From positions 1 to 7,361 of the forward strand of contig JAITUD010000300.1 of assembly GCA_031286555.1 (NCBI GenBank): DNA of 7,361 nt. Reading direction: 5' to 3'. Numbering within the stretch: the stretch's first letter is position 1; the number at the start of each line of letters is the position of its first letter. The translations under genes and the position numbers were made by a program. Below the pieces are notes generated by a model, which searched no databases, had not been told where the DNA came from, and saw only the letters and a list, made by a program, of their open reading frames with translations. This DNA is from Microbacterium sp. (GTDB taxonomy: Bacteria; Actinomycetota; Actinomycetes; Actinomycetales; Microbacteriaceae). This document shows positions 1 to 5,866 of this stretch, in pieces.

Positions 1-1458
1 CTGCGCTCCGGCGGGCGCCTCGCGAAGATCGCGCGCATCTTCTCGAACCCGAAGCTGCCGGGCATGGATGACTACTACGAGCCGTGGACGTACGACTACG
101 ACATGCTCGTGAACGCCCCCAGCGGTCAGCAGCACACCCCGGTGGCCCGACCGAAGAGCCTGATCACCGGCAAGGACATGAAGATCGAGTGGTCGGCGAA
201 CTGGGACGACGACCTCGGCGGGTCGATCGAGACCATGCAGGACGACCCGATCCTGAAGAAGATGAGCCAGGAGGTCTCGGCCGAGTTCGAGAAGGCCTTC
301 ATGTTCTACCTTCCTCGCATCTGCGAGCACTGCCTGAACCCGTCCTGCGTGGCATCCTGCCCCTCCGGCGCGATGTACAAGCGGGCCGAGGACGGCATCG
401 TGCTCGTCGACCAGGACGCCTGCCGCGGCTGGCGCATGTGCGTGAGCGGATGCCCGTACAAGAAGGTCTACTTCAACCACAAGACCGGCAAGGCCGAGAA
501 GTGCACGATGTGCTATCCGCGCATCGAGGTGGGGCTGCCGACGGTGTGCTCCGAGACCTGTGTGGGCCGGCTGCGCTACCTGGGCCTGGTGCTCTACGAC
601 GCGGACCGCGTGGCCGAGGCCGCCTCGACCGAGAACGAGCACGACCTGCTCGAGGCGCAGCGCTCGGTGCTGCTCGACCCGAACGACCCCGCGGTCATCG
701 AGGCGGCCCGTCGTGACGGCATCGCCGACGACTGGATCACCGCCGCCCAGCGCAGCCCGATCTGGAAGCTCATCCAGAAGTACAAGGTCGCGCTGCCGCT
801 GCACCCCGAGTACCGCACCATGCCGATGGTCTGGTACATCCCGCCGCTCTCTCCCGTGGTCGACGTGGTCACCGGTTCGGGCAACGACGGCGAGGATGCC
901 CGCACGCTGTTCGCCGCGATCGAGAAGCTGCGCATCCCGATCGAGTACCTCGCCGAGCTCTTCACCGCCGGCGACGTCGCGCCGGTCGACTCGGCTCTGC
1001 GCAAGCTGGCCGCGATGCGCTCGTACATGCGCGGGGTCAGCATCGACGATGTGCGCGAGGAGTCCATCGCCGAGGCGGTCGGCATGACCGGCGCCGAGAT
1101 CGAGGAGATGTACCGGCTGCTGGCGATCGCGAAGTACGAGGAGCGCTACGTCATCCCCGCCGCGCACGCCGAGCAGGCGCACGAGCTCGAGGAGATGGCC
1201 TGCTCGCTGGACTACGACGGCGGCCCAGGCATGGGCGGTGCCACCAGCAGCGGTCCGTTCGGCGCCGCCAGCGGTCAGGCCGTTCCGGTCGCGGTGGAGA
1301 ACTTCCATGTGCTGGCCGACCGGCAGACCGCCGACCGTCCGTCGTCGTCGGGCCGAGTCAACCTGCTGAACTGGGACGGCAACGGGCATCCAGACGGGCT
1401 GTTCCCGCCGGACACGGGTCCGGTGCCGACCGGCGACTCGACGAGGGGGGAAGGATGA
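1..1458 (+). CDS. narH: Respiratory nitrate reductase beta subunit NarH (5' end cut by window)
   Basis: This is the iron-sulphur electron-transfer subunit of the membrane-bound nitrate reductase NarGHI, passing electrons from NarI haem to NarG on the cytoplasmic face. The reading frame is open from base 1, so the gene starts upstream; 485 residues are visible. In fragment numbering three ferredoxin-like Cys groups are complete: C108/C111/C116/C120, C141/W144/C147/C151 (Trp replaces a Cys, the signature of the [3Fe-4S] cluster), and C168/C171/C183/C187. Their spacing equals that of E. coli NarH Cys184-263 with a constant offset of 76, so roughly 76 residues, including the first Cys group, lie outside the window. 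Before them is the NarH-typical MDDYYEPWTYDYD segment. After about residue 405 comes a Gly/Ser/Pro-rich tail ending in a VNLLNWDG segment, longer than in E. coli. The stop overlaps the narJ start. Identification is firm. Confidence 0.97.
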   Translation: MRSGGRLAKIARIFSNPKLPGMDDYYEPWTYDYDMLVNAPSGQQHTPVARPKSLITGKDMKIEWSANWDDDLGGSIETMQDDPILKKMSQEVSAEFEKAFMFYLPRICEHCLNPSCVASCPSGAMYKRAEDGIVLVDQDACRGWRMCVSGCPYKKVYFNHKTGKAEKCTMCYPRIEVGLPTVCSETCVGRLRYLGLVLYDADRVAEAASTENEHDLLEAQRSVLLDPNDPAVIEAARRDGIADDWITAAQRSPIWKLIQKYKVALPLHPEYRTMPMVWYIPPLSPVVDVVTGSGNDGEDARTLFAAIEKLRIPIEYLAELFTAGDVAPVDSALRKLAAMRSYMRGVSIDDVREESIAEAVGMTGAEIEEMYRLLAIAKYEERYVIPAAHAEQAHELEEMACSLDYDGGPGMGGATSSGPFGAASGQAVPVAVENFHVLADRQTADRPSSSGRVNLLNWDGNGHPDGLFPPDTGPVPTGDSTRGEG

Positions 1459-2153
1459 GCACCGTCCTCCCGCCCCGGGTCACGCCGCGACGGCGGATGC
1501 CGGATGAGGCGCTCTCGCCGGTCGCACTGACCGGCGCGCAGCGCCGCACCGTGCACATGCTCGCGTCGCTGCTGCTGGACTACCCGGATGCCGCGTGGTT
1601 CGCGCGTCTCGGGGAGCTGCGTGCCCACGCGGCTGGACTGCCCGCGGCGGTCGCCGCACCGCTGACGGAGTTCATCGACCGGGCATCCGACGCCGGGGCA
1701 TCCGTCTGGCAGCGCGACTACGTGAACACGTTCGATCTGAAGCGGAAGTGCTCGCTGTACCTGAGCTACTTCGCGACCGGCGACACCCGCCGGCGCGGCA
1801 CGGCGCTGGTGACCTTCCTCGACGCCTACCGTGCGGCGGGGTGGGAGTTCGACGCGGCCGAGCTGCCGGACTACCTGCCCGCGGTGCTGGAGTTCTCGGC
1901 TCGCTCGGACTCCGAGGTGGCGAGCGCCCTGCTGACCGCGCACCGCGAGGGCATCGAGGTGCTGCGCGCCGCGCTCGAGGGCATGGACAGCCCGTGGGCG
2001 CTCGTGGTGCGCGCGATCACGCTGTCGCTGCCGAAGGTCGACCAGCGCACCCAGGAGCGGGTGCTCGCGCTGGTGAACGAGGGCCCGCCGACCGAGACGG
2101 TCGGCCTCAGTCTGCCCATGCCGGCCTTCCGGTCGATGAGCCAGGGGGAATGA
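1455..2153 (+). CDS. narJ: Nitrate reductase molybdenum cofactor assembly chaperone NarJ
   Basis: NarJ is a cytoplasmic TorD-like chaperone that holds apo-NarG during cofactor insertion and before membrane attachment; it is not part of the mature enzyme. The 232-residue protein is of usual length. Family signatures are visible: LLLDYPDAAW (39-48), YVNTFDLKRKCSLYLSY (89-105, the strongest NarJ block), GTALVTFLDAYRAAGWE (115-131) and ELPDYLPAVLEF (136-147). The ATG at 1455 overlaps the narH stop (ATGA) and follows a G-rich GGGGGGAAGG stretch, so translation is probably coupled to narH. The first 14 residues are basic and unlike the conserved fold; an internal ATG at 1497 is a possible alternative start. 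The position between narH and narI is the standard narGHJI order. Calling it NarJ rather than a generic TorD protein is well supported. Confidence 0.96.
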   Translation: MSTVLPPRVTPRRRMPDEALSPVALTGAQRRTVHMLASLLLDYPDAAWFARLGELRAHAAGLPAAVAAPLTEFIDRASDAGASVWQRDYVNTFDLKRKCSLYLSYFATGDTRRRGTALVTFLDAYRAAGWEFDAAELPDYLPAVLEFSARSDSEVASALLTAHREGIEVLRAALEGMDSPWALVVRAITLSLPKVDQRTQERVLALVNEGPPTETVGLSLPMPAFRSMSQGE

Positions 2154-2914
2154 TCGTGACTACTCTGCAGATCGTGCTGTGGGTCGTGCTGCCGTACGTG
2201 TGCGCCGCGGTGTTCATCCTCGGCCACATCTGGCGGTACCGGTACGACAAGTTCGGCTGGACGACGCGCTCCTCGCAGACCTACGAGAACAAGCTGCTGC
2301 AGTGGGGCTCGCCGATGTTCCACCTCGGCATCCTCATGGTCATCGCCGGGCACGCGGTCGGCCTGCTGATCCCGCGTGAGTGGCTGTACGCCATCGGGAT
2401 CAACGAGGAGATGTACCACATCGGTGCGACCGTGCTCGGGACGGCGGCCGCGCTGCTGACCCTCGCGGGTCTGGCGATCCTGATCTTCCGGCGCCGCACG
2501 GTGGCGGCGGTGTTCCTCGCCACCACGCGCATGGACAAGGTGATGTACGTCTTCCTCGGCGCGACGCTGCTGTTCGGCACCGCCGCGACCGTCGTGCACC
2601 AGGTGTTCGGCGGCGGGTTCGCCTATCGCGAGACCATCTCGCCGTGGATCAGGCAGATGATCATCTTCCGGCCCGATCCCGAGCTGATGGTCGGCGTTCC
2701 GCTGCTGTTCCAGCTGCACGTGATCACGGCCTGCCTGCTGTTCGCGCTATGGCCGTTCACCCGTCTGGTGCACGTGTTCTCGGCCCCGGTCGGGTACCTG
2801 TTCCGGCCGTACATCGTGTACCGCTCGCGCGACGAGCAGCGTGGCACGCGTGCGCCGAAGCGCGGCTGGGACCCGGTGGCTGCTCCGGATCCGGCGCGGC
2901 TGCGTCGCCCGTGA
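2150..2914 (+). CDS. narI: Respiratory nitrate reductase gamma subunit NarI (cytochrome b)
   Basis: NarI is the integral membrane dihaem cytochrome b that oxidises quinol (menaquinol in actinobacteria) and sends electrons to NarH. Five hydrophobic segments lie near residues 5-27, 54-75, 90-113, 130-150 and 182-204. The four haem ligands are recognisable: H58 and H68 in segment two, H190 and H208 in and just after segment five. Their spacings (10 and 18) match E. coli H56/H66 and H187/H205. RYRYDKFGWTTRSSQ (30-44) and FTRLVHVFSAPVGYL (203-217) are family blocks. The basic tail (about 225-254) is cytoplasmic. I chose ATG 2150, which forms an ATGA overlap with the narJ stop as at narH-narJ. A GTG at 2156 sits 7 bases after AGGGGG and could be the true start, giving 252 residues. 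The open frame extending upstream to 1595 is narJ read out of frame. Confidence 0.96.
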   Translation: MIVTTLQIVLWVVLPYVCAAVFILGHIWRYRYDKFGWTTRSSQTYENKLLQWGSPMFHLGILMVIAGHAVGLLIPREWLYAIGINEEMYHIGATVLGTAAALLTLAGLAILIFRRRTVAAVFLATTRMDKVMYVFLGATLLFGTAATVVHQVFGGGFAYRETISPWIRQMIIFRPDPELMVGVPLLFQLHVITACLLFALWPFTRLVHVFSAPVGYLFRPYIVYRSRDEQRGTRAPKRGWDPVAAPDPARLRRP

Positions 2915-2915
2915 C

Positions 2916-2938
2916 GGCCCGCCGCTGCGGGGCGGGTC
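2916..2938 (+). other. GC-rich hairpin after narI, possible weak terminator
   Basis: CCCGCC (2918-2923) and GGCGGG (2931-2936) form a perfect 6-bp stem around a 7-base loop, extendable by a G-U and a G-C pair. It starts directly after the narI stop. There is no following T-run, so it is not a classic intrinsic terminator. It may slow transcription or protect the 3' end of the nar mRNA before moeA. The structure is seen; the function is a guess. Confidence 0.3.
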
Positions 2939-2948
2939 CCGAGTCTCC

Positions 2949-2983
2949 GGTTCCTGAGCGAGCGAAGCGAGACGAAGGGCGCC
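2949..2983 (+). repeat. GAGCGAGCGAAGCGAG-type intergenic element before moeA
   Basis: The core GAGCGAGCGAAGCGAGACGA (2956-2975) is flanked by GGTTCCT and AGGGCGCC, which are partly complementary arms. I recall similar elements (GTTGAGCGAGCG...GCGAGACGAAAC with complementary ends) scattered between genes in Microbacteriaceae; this copy has degraded arms. Its 3' part supplies GAAGGG (2974-2979), the only Shine-Dalgarno-like stretch at a sensible distance (8 bases) from the moeA ATG. Only one copy is seen in the window, so repeat status rests on memory. Confidence 0.45.
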
Positions 2984-2987
2984 GCTC

Positions 2988-4220
2988 ATGACACTCCGAC
3001 CCATCGAGGAGCAGCTCGCCCGGGTGCTCGCCGCCGTGCGGCCACCAGCCCTCGAGCGGGTGCCGCTGGCCGAGGCATCCGGTCGAGTGCTCGCCGAGCC
3101 TGCGCTCGCGCGCAACGCCGTCCCGCCGTTCGACAACTCCGCAATGGACGGCTTCGCCGTGCGGTTCGCGGATGTCGCGGACGCGGGCCCCGAGCATCCG
3201 GTGACCCTGCGGGTCGTCGCCGACGTACCGGCCGGCAGCGCGCTCGACCCTGCGATCGGCCAGGGCGAGACCGCGCGGATCATGACCGGCGCGCCGGTGC
3301 CGACCGACGCCGACGCGATCGTCCCGTTCGAGGACACCGCGGGCGGGCTGGCCGACTCCCTGGCATCCGCTGTCGTGCTGGCGGCGCCCCGACGCCGCGG
3401 CGTGCACGTGCGCGCCGCGGGGGAGGATGTCGCCGCCGGAAGCGAGGTGCTGCCCGCCGGCATCCGGCTCGGTGCCCGGCAGCTGTCGGCACTGGCATCC
3501 GCGGGGATCGCGCAGGTCGCCGTCGCCCGCTGGCCGCGCGTGGCGGTCGTGGCGACGGGGTCGGAGCTCGTGCCGCCCGGGCAGCCGCTGACCCGCGGCA
3601 CGATCCCGGAGTCGAACAGCCTGCTGATCGCCGGGCTGGTCGCCGAGACCGGTGCCGAGGTGGTGCTGCGGCGCACCGTGGACGACTCCGGAGACGGGCC
3701 TGCCGAAGCGGTCGCGCTCGCCGCCGAGCTGGAGGCCGATGCGGTCGTGTTCTCCGGCGGCGTCAGCGCTGGTGCCTATGAGGTCGTGCGGCAGTGCCTC
3801 GGCGACGCGATGGAGTTCACGAAGGTCGCCATGCAGCCCGGCAAGCCGCAGGGTTTCGGGACGACGGCTGCCGGGATGCTGCTGTTCGGCCTGCCGGGCA
3901 ATCCGGTGAGCGCTGCGGTGTCGTTCGAGGTGTTCGTGCGGCCCGCGCTGCTGCGGATGCAGGGGGTGATCGAATCCGCGAGGCCGGCGTGGCGGCTGCC
4001 CGCGGGGGAGTCGTGGCGTTCCGCGCCAGGGCGACGGCAGTATCTGCCCGCGGTGATCGATCGCAGCGACCCGGCGCGACCTGTCGTGCGGTCGGCCAGT
4101 GGCGGCTGCTCTGGGTCGCACCTGGTCGTAGGGCTCGGCGGGGCGGAGGCATACGTGATCGTGCCGGAAGCGGTCACAGCGGTCGAGGCGGGCGACCTGG
4201 TCGACGTCGTGCTGCTGTAG
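2988..4220 (+). CDS. moeA: Molybdopterin molybdotransferase MoeA (gephyrin-like Glp)
   Basis: MoeA inserts molybdate into adenylylated molybdopterin to give active Moco, the step after Mog. The 410 residues match the family length and four-domain plan. PPFDNSAMDGFAVR (46-59) carries Asp54, the counterpart of a catalytic Asp (D59) in E. coli. ARIMTGAPVPTDADAIVPFE (96-115) follows in the hinge region. The MoCF-binding domain (about 183-325) has VVATGSELV (187-195), SGGVSAGAYEVV (256-267), KVAMQPGKPQGFG (279-291) and FGLPGNPVSAAVSFE (300-314). A C-terminal beta domain (about 335-410) ends the protein. The block at 256-267 reads GAYE where E. coli has an Asp-containing GEAD; I believe this is usual in actinobacterial Glp proteins. 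The ATG at 2988 is preceded by GAAGGG. The location next to narGHJI suits supply of cofactor to NarG. The large open frames on the opposite strand are GC-driven shadows. Confidence 0.96.
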   Translation: MTLRPIEEQLARVLAAVRPPALERVPLAEASGRVLAEPALARNAVPPFDNSAMDGFAVRFADVADAGPEHPVTLRVVADVPAGSALDPAIGQGETARIMTGAPVPTDADAIVPFEDTAGGLADSLASAVVLAAPRRRGVHVRAAGEDVAAGSEVLPAGIRLGARQLSALASAGIAQVAVARWPRVAVVATGSELVPPGQPLTRGTIPESNSLLIAGLVAETGAEVVLRRTVDDSGDGPAEAVALAAELEADAVVFSGGVSAGAYEVVRQCLGDAMEFTKVAMQPGKPQGFGTTAAGMLLFGLPGNPVSAAVSFEVFVRPALLRMQGVIESARPAWRLPAGESWRSAPGRRQYLPAVIDRSDPARPVVRSASGGCSGSHLVVGLGGAEAYVIVPEAVTAVEAGDLVDVVLL

Positions 4221-4227
4221 GTACATT
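4200..4227 (+). promoter_or_regulatory. Candidate promoter of the osmC-ACT-arsR operon
   Basis: A -10-like TACATT (4222-4227, fits the actinobacterial TANNNT) lies 16 bases after GTCGAC (4200-4205), a partial TTGAC match inside the end of moeA. Transcription would start near 4234. The strong change of function from moeA to osmC and the 46-base gap make an independent promoter reasonable. This is a motif match only. Confidence 0.35.
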
Positions 4228-4243
4228 TCGTCCGCCGTCGAAA
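4226..4243. promoter_or_regulatory. Palindrome TTTCG-N8-CGAAA at the predicted start site
   Basis: TTTCG (4226-4230) and CGAAA (4239-4243) are a perfect 5-bp inverted repeat with 8 bases between, centred on the expected transcription start and overlapping the candidate -10. This is the usual place for an operator bound by a dimeric repressor. The ArsR-type protein encoded in the same operon would be the natural ligand. Binding is inferred, and 5-bp arms can arise by chance. Confidence 0.3.
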
Positions 4244-4250
4244 CGATTCC

Positions 4251-4265
4251 GCTTCAGGATGAAGC
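4251..4265 (+). promoter_or_regulatory. Hairpin GCTTCA-GGA-TGAAGC over the osmC ribosome site
   Basis: GCTTCA (4251-4256) and TGAAGC (4260-4265) are perfect 6-bp arms around the triplet GGA, one base before the osmC ATG. The only Shine-Dalgarno candidate, AGGA (4256-4259), is in the loop and the top of the stem. In RNA this could control osmC translation; in DNA it could be a second operator half. The palindrome is certain; its role is not. Confidence 0.4.
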
Positions 4266-4266
4266 C

Positions 4267-4740
4267 ATGACGACACACACGTACTCCTCGGAACTGGAAT
4301 GGACCGGCAGCACAGGCGATGGCTACCGGGCCTACGGACGCGCGCACGCGGTCGGCCTCGGCGAGGCGGGCTCGTTGACGGTGAGCGCCGACCCGGCGTT
4401 CCGCGGCGATGCCGCGCTGCCCAACCCAGAGCAGCTGCTGCTCGCCGCGGCGAACTCATGCCAGCTGCTGTCCTTCCTGGCGGTGGCCGCGCTCGCGCAG
4501 ATCGACATCGTCCACTACCGCGGCTCGGCAGAGGCGATCATGCCCACCGACGCCGACCCGGTGCGGATCACCGGGATGACCCTGAACGTGGCGGTGACTG
4601 CGCGCGGCGCCGGCGAATGGAGGGTGCGCGAACTGATCCAGACCGCGCACCAGCAGTGCTACATCGCGAACACGCTCGCGACACCGGTCACAGTGATCGC
4701 CGACGTCGAGATCCTCGAGAACGCAGAGGCTGTCGCATGA
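4267..4740 (+). CDS. OsmC family protein (thiol peroxidase-like)
   Basis: OsmC/Ohr proteins reduce organic or fatty-acid hydroperoxides with a pair of cysteines in a domain-swapped dimer in the cytoplasm. This 157-residue protein has the family size and both key cysteines: Cys65 in LLLAAANSCQLLSFLAVAAL (57-76) and Cys131 in AHQQCYIANTL (128-138). The GDAALPNPEQLLLAA run before the first Cys is the usual OsmC entry to the central helix, and the end (TPVTVIADVEIL, 139-150) is the last strand. I cannot separate OsmC, Ohr and YhfA-like subgroups by eye, so no symbol is given. It heads a three-gene unit, with its stop overlapping the next start (ATGA at 4737). The start is the first ATG after AGGA. 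Peroxidase activity is inferred from the family; the thiol reductant is unknown. Confidence 0.9.
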   Translation: MTTHTYSSELEWTGSTGDGYRAYGRAHAVGLGEAGSLTVSADPAFRGDAALPNPEQLLLAAANSCQLLSFLAVAALAQIDIVHYRGSAEAIMPTDADPVRITGMTLNVAVTARGAGEWRVRELIQTAHQQCYIANTLATPVTVIADVEILENAEAVA

Positions 4741-5102
4741 ACATGTACGACATCACGGTTCCCGCGCCGGACGGTGCAGCGTCCCTCGTGCGGATCGGTG
4801 CGATCATGGGCGAGGCCGGAATATCCCTCGAAGGAGGCGGCATGTGGGGAGACGTCGCGCACTACCTCGTCGCCGAGGGGGATGCCGCGGTGCAGGCTCT
4901 CGAGTCCGCCGGCATCCGCGGCGCTCGGCAGCAGCCGACCGTCGTCGTGCCCCTCGACGCCGATGTCCCCGGTGCGCTGAGCCGAATGATGACGCGCCTG
5001 GTGGACGCCGGTGTGAACCTGGTCGCGCAGTACAGCGACCACGACAACCGCAAGGTGCTGATCGTGGACGACCCCGACGCGGCGAGGGCGGCTCTGGCAT
5101 GA
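4737..5102 (+). CDS. Small tandem ACT-domain protein
   Basis: The 121-residue protein is two ACT-like halves and nothing else. The first (about 3-67) has SLVRIGAIMGEAGISLEGGG followed by a strand (AHYLVAE) and a helix (AAVQALESAGI). The second (about 68-121) has the clearer ACT pattern, VPGALSRMMTRLVDAGVNL (77-95), then a strand (KVLIVDD, 106-112) and a short helix. ACT pairs usually bind amino acids or other small ligands at the domain interface and act as sensors; no catalytic domain is attached, so it could be a free-standing sensor or a partner for another protein. It starts at ATG 4737 by ATGA overlap with osmC; a second ATG at 4743 is also possible. Its stop overlaps the next gene. The frame extends open to 4299, but that part is osmC out of frame. 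Ligand and role are unknown. Confidence 0.85.
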   Translation: MNMYDITVPAPDGAASLVRIGAIMGEAGISLEGGGMWGDVAHYLVAEGDAAVQALESAGIRGARQQPTVVVPLDADVPGALSRMMTRLVDAGVNLVAQYSDHDNRKVLIVDDPDAARAALA

Positions 5103-5794
5103 CGGGCGAGGTGCGACTTCCGCTCGCCGAGCTCGGGCGCGTGCTGGGCGAGCCGGCTCGGCTGCGCATCCTGCACGAGCTGTTCGGCGGGACGCCACTG
5201 CCGGCGGGGGCGCTCGCGACCAGGCTGGGGCTCGCGCCGTCGACCGTCAGCGCGCACCTCGCGAAATTGCAGGAAGCCGGGCTGATCACCGTCGAGCAGC
5301 AGGGCAGGACGCGACTGGCGAGCCTCGCCGATCCTGCGGTCGCGACCGCGGTCGAGGCGCTGCTGCAGTTGTCCGGCGAAGCCCGCGTGAATTCCGCGAA
5401 CACCTTCGACCGGCGCGCGGCGATGCGCGAGGCGCGGTCCTGCTACGACCACCTGGCCGGCCGCGCCGGGGTGTTCATCGCGGAACTCGCCGTGGAACGG
5501 GCCTGGATCGCGGATGCTGGCGGCGCCTGGACACTGCCCGCCGGGGAGGACGTGGCGGGTATCGGCGACGGCCTCGGGCTGGCTCTGGCCTGGCAGCACT
5601 CGCCGCGGCCCGCCGTGCGCGCGTGCACGGACTGGACCGAGCGCACGCCGCACATCGCGGGGAGGCTCGGGCACAGCATCCTCGCCGCGATGATCGACGA
5701 CGGCTGGCTGCGCCGCCGCCGCGACGACCGCGCCCTGACGATCACAGCCCGCGGCAGGGAGCGCCTCGCTGCCCTGGGGCACACGGGCATGTGA
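5099..5794 (+). CDS. ArsR-type winged helix-turn-helix transcriptional regulator
   Basis: A 231-residue DNA-binding protein. Residues about 8-80 form an ArsR-like winged helix: LGEPARLRILHELF (16-29), recognition helix PSTVSAHLAKLQEAGL (47-62) and wing VEQQGRTRLASL (65-76). It lacks the ELCVCDL metal site of classic ArsR/SmtB. The long C-terminal part has blocks I recall from a family of larger ArsR-like regulators: ARSCYDHLAGR (112-122) with Cys115, and RACTDWTERTPHIAGRLG (174-191) with Cys176, then a second small helical/wing-like end (LRRRRDDRALTITARGRERL). The two cysteines could sense redox state or bind a ligand or metal. The ATG at 5099 overlaps the ACT gene stop, so it is probably co-transcribed and likely autoregulates the operon through the palindromes upstream of osmC. 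Family call is strong; target and signal are inferred. Confidence 0.9.
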   Translation: MTGEVRLPLAELGRVLGEPARLRILHELFGGTPLPAGALATRLGLAPSTVSAHLAKLQEAGLITVEQQGRTRLASLADPAVATAVEALLQLSGEARVNSANTFDRRAAMREARSCYDHLAGRAGVFIAELAVERAWIADAGGAWTLPAGEDVAGIGDGLGLALAWQHSPRPAVRACTDWTERTPHIAGRLGHSILAAMIDDGWLRRRRDDRALTITARGRERLAALGHTGM

Positions 5795-5854
5795 GCCGCG
5801 ACACGGCACCCGTTATCCCCACCCCGGAGGCTGGCATCGGCGAGCCCTTCCGGC

Positions 5855-5866
5855 AATAGTGGAGGC
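5855..5866 (+). promoter_or_regulatory. Candidate -10 for a leaderless mobA mRNA
   Basis: AATAGT (5855-5860) followed by GGAGGC ends one base before the mobA ATG. The last T is 7 bases before the A of ATG, the distance expected if transcription starts at the start codon. GGAGG (5861-5865) looks like a ribosome site but is only 1 base from the ATG, too close to work normally. No convincing -35 is seen. Confidence 0.35.

Noticed and set aside
1595..2149. N-terminal extension of narI in the same open frame
   Set aside because: The translation is low-complexity and overlaps narJ entirely; NarI homology begins near 2150.
2916..2938. Classic Rho-independent terminator after narI
   Set aside because: A stem exists but no T-run follows, so I list it only as a hairpin.
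2757..4226. 489-codon open frame on the minus strand
   Set aside because: It lies opposite moeA and narI, its translation is Arg/Pro/Gly-rich with no recognisable domain, and long antisense frames are expected at this GC content.
4299..4736. N-terminal extension of the ACT protein
   Set aside because: It is osmC read in another frame; the ACT fold begins at 4737, where an ATGA overlap gives a natural start.
5813..5821. TTATCCCCA, one mismatch from a DnaA box
   Set aside because: A single imperfect copy with no neighbouring boxes, AT-rich region or dnaA/dnaN genes; chance is sufficient.
5824..5853. Inverted repeat CCGGA...TCCGG as terminator or operator before mobA
   Set aside because: Only 5-bp arms 20 bases apart with weak internal pairing; not above chance in GC-rich DNA.
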